The position numbers and the translations under genes were made by a program. From NCBI GenBank assembly GCA_010405405.1, contig MU004243.1:429340-493339 (forward strand): a stretch of DNA of 64,000 nt. The letters run 5' to 3'. Each line of letters opens with the position of its first letter. Position 1 is the first letter of the stretch. The DNA comes from Microthyrium microscopicum (taxonomy: Eukaryota > Ascomycota > Dothideomycetes > Microthyriales > Microthyriaceae). The notes below the pieces were generated by a model. The model did no database searches and was not told the DNA's origin. It saw only the letters and a list, made by a program, of their open reading frames with translations. Shown here piece by piece: positions 54,633-64,000 of this stretch.

Positions 54633-56870
54633 ATGCCTAAACGACCCCCTAAATCCGGCTACGCCGTGATCTCACAAACAGAGGAGGAGGAAGACTATTT
54701 GAACGATGAAGACCGCAACGATCCAAACAGAGGTATCCCCTCTTCTTCCACGAATGGCCCCCAGTACGCGCCTTTACAACCGGGCAGGCGATCGGATCGC
54801 ATGCAAGTTTCAGGCCACGGAGCGTCTCCACGTCATTTGCGCAAACGGAGCAATTCCGGAGTCGATCTGAAAGCTCTCAATGCAAGATTAGAACGCTGGG
54901 CAGATGAGATAGCATCAAAGTTGAAGATCAAAAAGGGCTCAGCCCAATTCGTGGACACGGAACATCTGGAGATTCAGCACTCTGTCTTCCAGGCGCCGGA
55001 TTGGATACGGCCAGCCACAAAGGAGGCATTGGAGACGGAGTACGCAGATGCGCCGGGGACAAGAATGACGAAAGAGGATTTTGATCGCACGATAGAGACT
55101 GTGCAGATAGCTATCGAGAACGATATACATCCTACACTAATATCACAGGGTAGCTCTGGCAGCTATTTCGCTATGAATTCAGCCAGGGAAGTTGTAGGAG
55201 TCTTCAAACCAAAAGATGAGGAACCATATGCTTCGAGAAATCCGAAATGGACGAAATGGATACACAGAAACCTCTTTCCCTTTTTCTTCGGCCGAGCCTG
55301 CCTTATTCCGAATCTGAGCTACGTTTCCGAAGCGGCTGCATATGTTCTGGACAAACAGTTACGTTGTAATCTGGTGCCATATACTGATGTTGTGGCATTT
55401 TCATCGAAATCCTTTTTCTACGATTATTGGGATCGGAGGGCGTTCTACCGGAGGAGAAAGCCGTTACCGGACAAAGTTGGAAGTTTTCAGGTTTTCTTGA
55501 AGGGGTATAAAGATGCGACGCATTTTTTGAAGGAGAATCCGTGGCCCGATCAGAATAGTACTGGTATTGAGGCCACTGCGCCAAAGAGAAGGCGGCGGAG
55601 ATGGACGGATGACTGCTCAAGAGCTGCAGCATCTGATGACGAGGAAGAAAGAGAGACCCCTACGGAAGAAGAATCGAATCGAAGACGAGTTTTTTGGACC
55701 GAAGGCATACAACGAAAGTTCCGTGAACAATTGGAAAGACTGGTTATTCTGGATTATATCATGAGAAACACGGATCGAGGATTGGATAATTGGATGATCC
55801 GAATTGATCGAGATAAAGAAGAGGCGGAAATTATAATCGAACCAAATTCGATAGGGAGTGGACACGCGAACGTATCACAAGAACCATATCGAAGGCCGCC
55901 AGAACAAATGGTAGCCATGAGTCGCTCCAACACTCCATTAAACGTCAAAGAAGAGAAGGCTACTGTAAGGATAGGGGCGATTGATAACAGTTTGTCATGG
56001 CCCTGGAAGCACCCTGATGCATGGAGAAGTTATCCTTTTGGCTGGTTGTTCCTCCCAGTCTCTCTCATCGGCCAGCCATTCACAGAGGCCACACGACAAC
56101 ACTTCCTTCCCTTACTTACGTCGAAAGCTTGGTGGGCAGAGACACAGCTTGCATTACGGAAATGCTTCATGCAAGATGTTGACTTTCAGGAGAAGATGTA
56201 CGCAAAGCAAATCGCTGTCATGAAAGGTCAAGCCTGGAACGTCGTCGAGACCTTGAAATGTCTCGACCACGGGCCCCTTGAGCTAACCCGTCGAGCTCGC
56301 GTCTGCGTCTGGGACGATCTCGTCGACGTGCCCATCGCTGTGCCGCTTCGCGCTCAATCTACTGAAATTACGCGCTCCAAATCCGCTGCAGATGAGCCCA
56401 ACGATGAAATGGACCTCTCCGTCGCCAGCCTCCCCGCACCAAATCGCAAACTCGCCGATATTAACCCTGAACCTGAGAACCCCTTTAACGACAACCCATT
56501 CAACGTTTCTCGACAGTCATCTCAGGTAGACGTGCGCGAGCCCCTTGACCGCACCAACGGCACCCTCTCGCCGCCCAACGTGCGCGCCATGAGTAAAAGC
56601 AATTACGCCGACAAAGCTACTTCACGACCAGGCCATCGGCCATGTATGAGCTTTGACGAGAGCCGGCGACCAGGTCGGCGGGACCGCGGAGCAAGGCCGC
56701 CACATCGTAGGCTGTCGCATTCTTCGCGGCTGTTTAGTACGCTGCCTGATGACGACGATGGCGATCTGGGTTATGCGGCGGCAGAAGATCGCGAGGCGAA
56801 TCGGAAGAAGGTTATCGTGGAGCGGCTGGAGACAGTGAAGAGCAAGAATCCGGTATTTACTTGGTGCTAG
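54633..56870 (+). CDS. LSB6: Type II phosphatidylinositol 4-kinase LSB6
   Basis: A single exon of 745 residues. The enzyme phosphorylates phosphatidylinositol to PI4P on vacuole, endosome and plasma membranes. Family motifs: the glycine loop SQGSSGSYF near residue 175, the ATP-binding Lys in VGVFKPKDEEPYA, KWIHRNLFPFFFGRACLIPN, SYVSEAAAYVLDKQL, LERLVILDYIMRNTDRGLDN (catalytic Asp) and IGAIDNSLSWPWKHPDAWRS. A basic/acidic insert (PKRRRRRWTDD, then DEEERETPTEEES) lies in the kinase domain, longer than in animals. I see no CCPCC palmitoylation motif of the animal enzymes. A Ser/Arg-rich tail of about 180 residues contains NPFNDNPFN, an NPF-type motif that could bind EH domains. Confidence 0.92.
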   Translation: MPKRPPKSGYAVISQTEEEEDYLNDEDRNDPNRGIPSSSTNGPQYAPLQPGRRSDRMQVSGHGASPRHLRKRSNSGVDLKALNARLERWADEIASKLKIKKGSAQFVDTEHLEIQHSVFQAPDWIRPATKEALETEYADAPGTRMTKEDFDRTIETVQIAIENDIHPTLISQGSSGSYFAMNSAREVVGVFKPKDEEPYASRNPKWTKWIHRNLFPFFFGRACLIPNLSYVSEAAAYVLDKQLRCNLVPYTDVVAFSSKSFFYDYWDRRAFYRRRKPLPDKVGSFQVFLKGYKDATHFLKENPWPDQNSTGIEATAPKRRRRRWTDDCSRAAASDDEEERETPTEEESNRRRVFWTEGIQRKFREQLERLVILDYIMRNTDRGLDNWMIRIDRDKEEAEIIIEPNSIGSGHANVSQEPYRRPPEQMVAMSRSNTPLNVKEEKATVRIGAIDNSLSWPWKHPDAWRSYPFGWLFLPVSLIGQPFTEATRQHFLPLLTSKAWWAETQLALRKCFMQDVDFQEKMYAKQIAVMKGQAWNVVETLKCLDHGPLELTRRARVCVWDDLVDVPIAVPLRAQSTEITRSKSAADEPNDEMDLSVASLPAPNRKLADINPEPENPFNDNPFNVSRQSSQVDVREPLDRTNGTLSPPNVRAMSKSNYADKATSRPGHRPCMSFDESRRPGRRDRGARPPHRRLSHSSRLFSTLPDDDDGDLGYAAAEDREANRKKVIVERLETVKSKNPVFTWC

Positions 56871-58330
56871 ACATTTGGATCAGCATTGCGGATGGCGTTT
56901 CTTCTGCGCGCATGGAAAAGACTGGGATCTTTCATAGAATACACTCTGCATCATGGGAAAAGCAACCAGTTGGATGTGCACTTGTAACCTTACTACGCTC
57001 ATATAGCTGCAATATCTAGTCTCTTTCAATATTTCTATATCGCTTCCGCCCTGACAACGGGAGCAAACAGCGCGTACTACACAACAGCTTCTTCATGCGC
57101 AGGGCCAAATTTTCCAGGAAGAACAAACACTCTGGTATGATTAGACTCTTAATATTGCAATGATATGAAACGGCAAGGCTGACCAATGGCAAGTGGATGC
57201 CTCTTTTGGTCGAATATCCCGAAAAGCTCGGACCACGCGTCTCTCGTTTCCTATATCAACCAACTCCCCTTCTTTCTGCTCCCACACTCGACACACTCCC
57301 TAGCCTTTACAATCTAGCCAGTCATCGGCGCTGTGAAAATGAACCTGTGCTCTAGATAATACCTGAAGAGCCCGGAAGAAATTATGTGGACGCTCTCTGT
57401 TGCCTGGACGGCTTCCAGTCACTGGCCTCGAAAGCTCACTTCGTCTGGACATCACTTTGAAGATATTACCTGAGAGTCCTTCCGATTTTGGGACCGATTT
57501 TCATATCTTCAATTTTCTAGCTCTCAATACTGTGCTTCTCAGCGATTAGAATCATACATTGGAGTCTTGCTTGACCACACTTTCCTCTTACGGCTTGCTT
57601 TGCTCAAGTGTCAAGACTCGGTTAGTCGCTGGAATTGCCTTGTGGACGACGACGATATCTTTACTTATTCCTACACTATCTGTGATACCTTGCTTTGGCT
57701 GCCTGTTCTCGACTGTTCTCCGTCTTGTTGACTTATATCGCTAGAACCAACACCTTGTCATAGGCGACAAGTTCTACAGCATTTCTGGTTGTACTGCTTT
57801 GAAGTGGGCCAAGATCGGGACTTTACAGACCTTCAGGTATTCTCGAGAGGACTCACTATTTGGCGAATATTCAGGAATTGTTGACCGTCAGCATCTCTCC
57901 TGTTGAGGGGAGCTCACAACTCCGAGTCCAACGCGGAAGGCGCGATCAGCCTTGCACTCGCACCTCGACCTTCTCATCACTATAAAGCCTCGCCAACTTC
58001 TTCCTCTCCACCACAATCTTCCTCCACCACAATCTCCCTTCATACTCCACAATTCACACTCGACTTCGACTCCATTCACACAACAATCTCTACCTCTTTT
58101 GCCTCTATTCCCAGTTCTCCTTTATTGCTAGCTCCACTCATATCAAGGGTACCAATATCCACGTCAAGGCTGCTATAACGCCTTGATATAGGACATTTTC
58201 TTTCCAAAAACCTTTTTTGCTGTTGCTCAACTACTTTCAAGCAGCAGTATTTCCCAAATCGACAACGCCTGACAGTATTCAACAGCAATTCAGTGCTACT
58301 TTCGGTTCTCTTATTGGTCATTCTTCCAGC
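56871..58330. other. Upstream/leader region of the SNF2-RING gene
   Basis: About 1.46 kb without a supported gene. From 57540 on it is pyrimidine-rich with short frames and probably a long leader. The long frame of the next gene is open from 58217 but has no ATG before 58331. Confidence 0.45.
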
Positions 58331-61300
58331 ATGGATCCAACTTATCCATCCGACGTGATGGAGGACATCGACTCCACGAGAATGGCCCAAATATTCGCAC
58401 AGCAAGAACAAGCTCTCAAAAATAATGCTCCTGATGATGTTCATGCCCACTGGAATGGCGATCCTTTGACCACCTTTTCCGCCGAACATGAACCTGCTCC
58501 TTCCGTTGCTGCAACGGAAGAGACTGTCGGAAACACACCGATGGCGATCGAGGAAGACTTCACGTCACTTCCAGTTACCACTACTCCGCCTCATGAGCAT
58601 ACCTCTTTCACTCCAGGAGCTTCTCCCACCCTAGCCAATGTTGCCAGCGACACTGAGACGGAATTGCCAACCAATGGTCGCTTTTCTGACCAGTCCATGT
58701 CCCGGAAAGCTGTCATGCCGCCCATCGCGAGTGAACGTCCGCTTTCTGGTGGCTTTCCCAGTGGCGTGCCGCAAAATGTAATGCCACCATCTGCTATGAG
58801 CCTGCCATATGGCAATTCAACGCAGCACGGTCAACATCCTGCAAATTTCCCGTCTGCCCGCAATTCTCGACAGGCAGCCTTCCAAAACAACCAAGCTATG
58901 CCCTATGGTCAGTTCATGTCGAATGGTCAACCTTCGCCCGCCGGCTTCTCCTTACAGCACGGTCACTCGATGCCAAATATGCCAAATGGCCAATTGGTGT
59001 CGAACAGCCAGTCTCCATCCATGATGGCAAACCACCAGAGCTTTCCGCCAACGAACCTGCAAAATCGGCCCCCACAATCCCGACAGGAATACGAGCAGAT
59101 GATGTTGCAACAGCGACAGCATGCGACCCACCAAGGGTTTCTGCTTGGACAAGGCAATCAAGCCCATCACCGCTCTCTGCAACAGCAGTATCAGCCTCAT
59201 CACCACCCTCAAACTGGGACCGTGCCTAGTGGTTTCACTGCAGTGAATATGCCAGCTCATGATAATCGTCATCCAAGCAACCACGCCAATTGGTATCCTG
59301 CTACTCCAAATACTTCGTATCAGCCAAATGGCAATATTGCCAATGGAAAGCGACGGGTTGAGGACACTATCACCATTTTAGACAGCGATGAAGAGTCCGA
59401 AAATGTATCGCTCACTCATCCCGCCAAGAAGATTCGACAGGTCAACCATGACGTCCAACATACCAACGGAAACGTCCAATATGTCAACGAAAACGTTCAA
59501 CAGGTCATGGATAAGATCCAGCAGACCTCCGGAACTATTGACCTGACCAATTCGGACGACGAGCTCAAAATGGTCAAAGTCAGCACCAAAACGCACAAGG
59601 ACAACAACCGCATTGTGTGTCTTGGACGTCTCGAACCGTGCAAGGCCATCGCTTACAAAGTTCCAAATCCTGGTCACATTCCAGAGAAGCTCAAAGAGTG
59701 GCCTCGCATGCGGATTCGCATTCGAAACATTCGGCACTTGAGCGGCCAATTCTTCGTTCTCACTGATCCTGCGAACAACGACTTTGCAAAGCTTGATATC
59801 GAAACTGCACGTTTGCTCCGCAACATCAATGCCCTGTGCAAAGGTGCTTTCAAGCTTGACAAGTTGGACATTCAGCTTAAGCGCCGTAGAATGGGCCTTG
59901 GGGAAGAAGTAGGCACTTTCTTTATGGGCGGTGTCAAACCGCATCTTGCTATAGATATAGCGTTAAATGTACCGAAGAGCGTCGCCCGTGAGGTTCTAAA
60001 AGCCGTCGAAAGACAACGCTTCCGACTCGTCGCAATCCAGTCTCGAGGCGTTGATGCATACATTGAGGACGATGATGGCTTCGAGGATGAAGTTGAACAT
60101 TGGGTCGTCCCTGTCACGGAGCGTACTGCAGACTATAGTTCTGAACAGGTCGAACGTGAAGCGCTGCTTCTTGTCAACCATCATACTCAGAACACTGCTA
60201 TACCTGGGATGGAACAGCCAGACATCTTGGCCAGCACGCTCATGGATCATCAGAAACAAGGCCTTCACTTCATGACGGAACGTGAAAAGGATCCGTATCG
60301 TGAAGCTGTTGAAGAAAAGTACCAAATGTGGAAATTTCACACAGTTGATGGCGTTCCGCAATTCTACAACAAAGCACTTGGTAAGAGATCGGCTTATGCT
60401 CGCCTGAACTTTGCTAACTCTGCCAGATCGAAGCTATGCCCAAGCACCAAAGCCCACACTGGGTGGCATTCTGGCCGACGACATGGGTCTGGGCAAGACT
60501 TTGAGCATCATCGCGCTCATTGCTAGCACCATCGACAAAGCTCGTGCATTTGCTGCTCTTGCTCCCCGACGAACTCTGAATGGCCAGGTGAAGCCTAATA
60601 TGAAAGGAACGTTGATCGTGGTTCCGAAGACCCTCTTAGAGGCAAATTGGCTCAAACAGATCCAAGATCACTTGAAGTCCGACACCCTCCAGACTGCAAT
60701 GTTCTACGGATCCAATCGTGCCAAGACAATTACCGAACTCGCAAATGCCGACATCGTCCTTACGACTTACAACATTCTAGAGTACGATTCTCGTCCTAGC
60801 AGCCCTCGCGTTCTCTTCAATGCCAATTGGTATCGTGTTGTCCTTGACGAGGCCCACATGATCCGCGTAAGCAAGACAAGCCGCGCAAAAGCATGCTACA
60901 CAATAGAAGCTGCACGTCGATGGGTTGTTACTGGAACACCCATTCAAAACCACATCAGCGATCTTGGCTCGCTCTGCACTTTCTTGAAACTATTCCCATT
61001 CGATAGTTCAGCCAAATTTTCGCAGTATATCGAGACACCTTTCAAAGCTGGAGATCCTATGGTCGTTGCTCGCCTGCGGCTAATTGTTGACACCATGACC
61101 ATTCGGCGAACCAAAGACACCTTAGACTTGCCTCCAAAGACCGACATTGTGCAATACGTCCCAATGACTGAAAAGGAGAAAAAGATGTATGATGTCCTTG
61201 CTGACCATGCCTACAAGAACATTCAAATCTACACTCGAGGTAGAACAACACTTGGGGGAAAATCAATGGGCAAGATTCTGCACAATCTACTTGTTCTGCG

Positions 61301-62414
61301 AATGTTCTGCGCTCACAAACAGGATATGCTCAGCCCTGAAGATCAGAAGCTCTTGAAGGGCATCAGCCCTGAAGATCCTCTCGAAATTACGGATGATGAC
61401 GATGTCCAGAATGTGGAAAAAGCGGCACTGGATATCTTGGTCATGTTACAGGAAAGCGATGCTGATTACTGCGAGTACTGCAAAGAGCGATTTGTTGTCA
61501 ACCCAGATGAAGCTGAAGATGCCGAAACCACAGTTGCAGGTAACGTGGCCCCAGATCAACCCTTTGCTTTCACCAATGAATGCTACCACATGGTCTGTCC
61601 TCGTTGCAAACCAAAGTGGGAAGCTGATATTGAGCAAAATCTGTGCCCCAAGGAGCCAGCCTTCTACAACTGCAACTTGTGTGGCCAATCTCGCGTTCAC
61701 AAGCATCTCGTCACGCTTATGCGTGAGGTCGTCCAAGAATTCATGGCACGTCGCGAGGAGATGCGATCTCAGCGAAAGCTTCACAAGCAGCTTGGCACAT
61801 ATACCGAACCATCCTCCAAAGTCGACTACCTGTTGAAGTGCTATGACGAGTTTGAGAGACTAGACGCTGAAAAACCGGACGAGCCACCAAACAAGGCAGT
61901 TGTGTTCACCTTCTGGACAACTCACTTGGATCTAATCGAGATTGCCCTCCGTGAGCGTGACATCAAGTTTGCTCGTCTTGATGGTCGTATGGGTCACAAA
62001 CAGCGCCTCGAGGCTATCACCGCTTTCGAAACAGATCCTTCTATTACCTTCTTTATTGCCAGCATTGGAGCGGGTGGTGTTGGTTTGAACCTGACCGCAG
62101 CCAATTTCGTATTCATTATGGAGCCACAATGGAATCCTCAAGCTGAGCAGCAGGCTGTCGACCGGGTTCATCGTATCGGTCAAACTCGTCCTGTACAGGT
62201 GATCCGCATGATTGCTCCTGGCTCGATCGAGGCGAGAGTCAAGAAGCTTGGTCAGAAGAAGCTTGATTTGGCGAAAATCACTCTACAGAAAAGTATGGGC
62301 AAGCGCGAAGAACGCGAAAACAAGCTGAAAGGCATCCAGAGCTTGTTTTCGAAGCGTCATGCTAAAGATGAGGAGGGAGATGATGAGGAAGTAAATCTAG
62401 CTTTCGAGGCTTGA
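58331..62414 (+). CDS. SNF2-family ATPase with RING finger (Rad5/Rad16/HLTF-like)
   Basis: Two exons (58331-60380, 60427-62414), 1,345 residues. The first 350 residues are rich in Gln, Asn, Pro and His. Two SUMO-interaction-like motifs follow: TITILDSDEESE and TIDLTNSDDEL. A folded region (ARLLRNINALCKGAFKLDKL and neighbours) precedes the Snf2 core. Motif I is ILADDMGLGKT, built just after the intron; motif II is VVLDEAHMIR; motif III VTGTPIQN. A C-rich RING-like insert lies between the lobes (CEYCKERF, CYHMVCPRCK, CNLCGQ), the mark of the Rad5/Rad16 group. The second lobe has SIGAGGVGLNLTAANFVFIM and QAVDRVHRIGQTRPVQ. Such proteins move or clear chromatin and act as ubiquitin ligases in repair. 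Which member it is cannot be settled here; Uls1-like or Rad5-like are both possible. Confidence 0.88.
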
Positions 62415-62605
62415 GTTGAATGATCAGGGATATGAAAAAGGGGTTTCAGCCAAAACTGATCGATCTTGAGAGGGCAGGTGTAGGTACTGATAATTGAAAA
62501 TACAAGAACATGTATCATAAAACCTCTCAGGTATTTCTAACGATGCAAGATCACAACTGCTCACTAGGCTTTAGGAAATCCTCCACAATTGGACACTAAT
62601 GTTTC

Positions 62606-63381
62606 TTAGATACTCGCCGCGATCCCTGGCACAAATGCACTCGCTGTACTCGGGATCTTTGCCGCAATGAGCTGCGCAACCAACTTGCCAAAGACTTCAG
62701 TCCCTTCAGCCGTTAAATGAGTTGTATCGACACCATTCGCCGGGTTGAACTTCTTCGCAGCCTCCGGTCCAATCGTATTCAAATACTTCATACTTTTACC
62801 ATTCAACTCAATCAACACTGCAGCACTGGCACTCGCCGCCTCCCTCGTCCTCGCACTCATCGCCGCCAACGTATCCCTCACCTTGTCTCCATCGAAATAC
62901 CGCTGCGACAGCGGCGTCAACAGTAACTACACCATTTAGCCTACCAAGCTTCTACCACAGATCAAAAACATACCGGCGTCGCACCCGCACTCTTCACCTC
63001 CCCGGCCAAGGCCTCCAGATTCGTCCTAAACTGCGCCTCACTGACCCCACTGCGTTCCGTATTCTTGTCATTATGTCCAAACTGGATCGTCACATATACA
63101 CTGGCTTTTGCAGTATGATTCTTGATCTCGGCGATCACATTATCCCAGTCTGGATGCCTGAAAGATGCGGTAGTGCGGCCATTGTGGCCCAGGTTGATAC
63201 CAGCGGCAGGCGGGGCGAGGAGCGCGAGAAAGCCATCACCCCAGCCGCCGGTTTGGCCGTTGGATTTGGCGGTCGTGGAGTCGCCGGCGAGGATGAAGTA
63301 GGGTGGGAGAGGTTGCCGTGGGAGGAGGAAGGCGGTTGTTAGCAGCGGGAGGAGGGCTAGGATGGTGAGTGGGAGGTGCAT
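62606..63381 (-). CDS. Secreted SGNH esterase, rhamnogalacturonan acetylesterase-like (CE12)
   Basis: Two exons (63381-62974, 62926-62606), 242 residues. A signal peptide (MHLPLTILALLPLLTTAFLL) precedes the SGNH blocks. Block I is LAGDSTTAKSNGQTGGWGDG with the nucleophile Ser; block II GHNGRTTASFRHPDW holds the Gly; block III VTIQFGHNDKN the Asn; block V NGVDTTHLTAEG the Asp and His. The short length and GDSTTA motif match fungal rhamnogalacturonan acetylesterases, which deacetylate the pectin backbone. Related CE12 enzymes can also deacetylate xylan. It ends in VPGIAASI without an anchor. The junction (ATP then LLLTPLSQRYFDGDKV) keeps the frame. Confidence 0.88.
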
Positions 63382-64000
63382 TTTGGCGGAACGGGAGAGT
63401 TAAGGGGGGAAAGAAGAATGGGATTAGATTCTGATATTGGAGATTGTGGTTGATGGTCGTTTTTGAGTACTTGGTGGTGATATAAATTATATTGATAGGG
63501 TTGATGATTGGTTGGATATTTGACATTCTACGCTATGATATATAGTTGTTAGGTCTTGATTTGATACGCAACCTTATACTGACGCCTACTGGAAACCAAC
63601 AAATCGGACGAAGATGGCAGTACATGAAGTCTTGAGAATGGACCTGATATAACATGAAGTACTAGAGTTCGTTTCAGTATTCCAGATCAATTAGACACCA
63701 GAACGCCACTTCAGGATATACCAGATCAAGTTGGAGAGGCTGTTTCTATTCAGGATATCTTCAATTATATAGAACGTTACTATAAGGTATGTTGAAGCTG
63801 GCAAGGCCGGCAAGGCTGGGTGAAATCGTATGAGGCGGGGAAGATTGTGGCGAAGCAACCTGCAACCATCCATCCATCGCACTCTTTGATATCAGCTTGT
63901 TCCTCCTCACATCACTACTACTAATGCCCAAGCTGTATATCGAAACTAGCAGCTTCGTCCCGCATTACAGTCATATCGAGAGCCTTAAGGCACAATTGAC
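63382..64000. other. Right-edge stretch
   Basis: No supported gene. At 63925 an ATG after a CT-rich stretch opens a frame to the window end (MPKLYIETSSFVPHYSHIES); it could be the start of a plus-strand gene that continues outside. A 45-codon open stretch near 63660-63800 (IPDQLDTRTPLQDIP...) is unrecognised. Confidence 0.3.

Noticed and set aside
63655-63800. 45-codon open stretch with protein-like residues
   Set aside because: No start, no recognisable family and a stop on both sides.
1-64000. tRNA, rRNA, CRISPR array and retroelement remains
   Set aside because: No A/B-box tRNA pattern, no regularly spaced palindromic repeats, and no reverse transcriptase, integrase or LTR pair was recognised by eye; a tRNA scan and repeat search would be decisive.

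Overview
The window is nuclear DNA of a filamentous ascomycete (Pezizomycotina). Genes lie on both strands, about one per 2.5 kb, with short introns (mostly 45-70 nt, GT...AG, ctnAc-like branch sites). The protein set is typical of these fungi: a Rax1-type RGS protein, an Stc1-domain protein, L-arabinitol dehydrogenase, a hevein-type surface protein and a CE12 esterase. The class is not certain; a plant-associated member of the Leotiomycetes would fit, but that is inference. No tRNA, rRNA, CRISPR or virus-like element was recognised. I rebuilt exon-intron structures by hand; every multi-exon model keeps its reading frame across its junctions.

Left part (1-15.7 kb): a thiamine-diphosphate enzyme whose start codon is split by an intron, an FG nucleoporin of the Nup2/Nup50 type, L-arabinitol 4-dehydrogenase, a coiled-coil protein, a prolyl-4-hydroxylase-like oxygenase with a 238-bp MITE in its upstream region, and a Rax1-like RGS membrane protein.

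Middle (16.5-41 kb): a convergent pair of related secreted His/Pro-rich proteins; Rad1 of the 9-1-1 clamp; the small oligosaccharyltransferase subunit OST5; a Gcn5 acetyltransferase with a possible alternative 3' splice site giving a repeat-bearing tail; the pyruvate dehydrogenase E2 subunit; an Stc1-domain protein; a two-HKD phospholipase D-like protein; a decayed aminoglycoside-phosphotransferase-like kinase; LSM1; an F-box/WD40 protein; and GlcNAc-6-phosphate deacetylase.

Right part (42.9-64 kb): a 1,628-residue secreted modular protein with a hevein-like domain, five eight-cysteine repeats that each carry a Kex2-type dibasic site, and apple/PAN-like modules; an NmrA-like oxidoreductase; a tricalbin-like SMP/C2 lipid-transfer protein; the type II PI 4-kinase LSB6; a SNF2-RING ATPase with two SUMO-interaction-like motifs; and a rhamnogalacturonan acetylesterase-like enzyme.

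Most genes are unrelated housekeeping functions. Two themes recur: plant cell-wall sugar use (arabinitol dehydrogenase, CE12 esterase) and cell-surface or secreted repeat proteins (the His/Pro pair and the hevein protein). The surface proteins, the Gcn5 tail and the MITE are the least ordinary parts.
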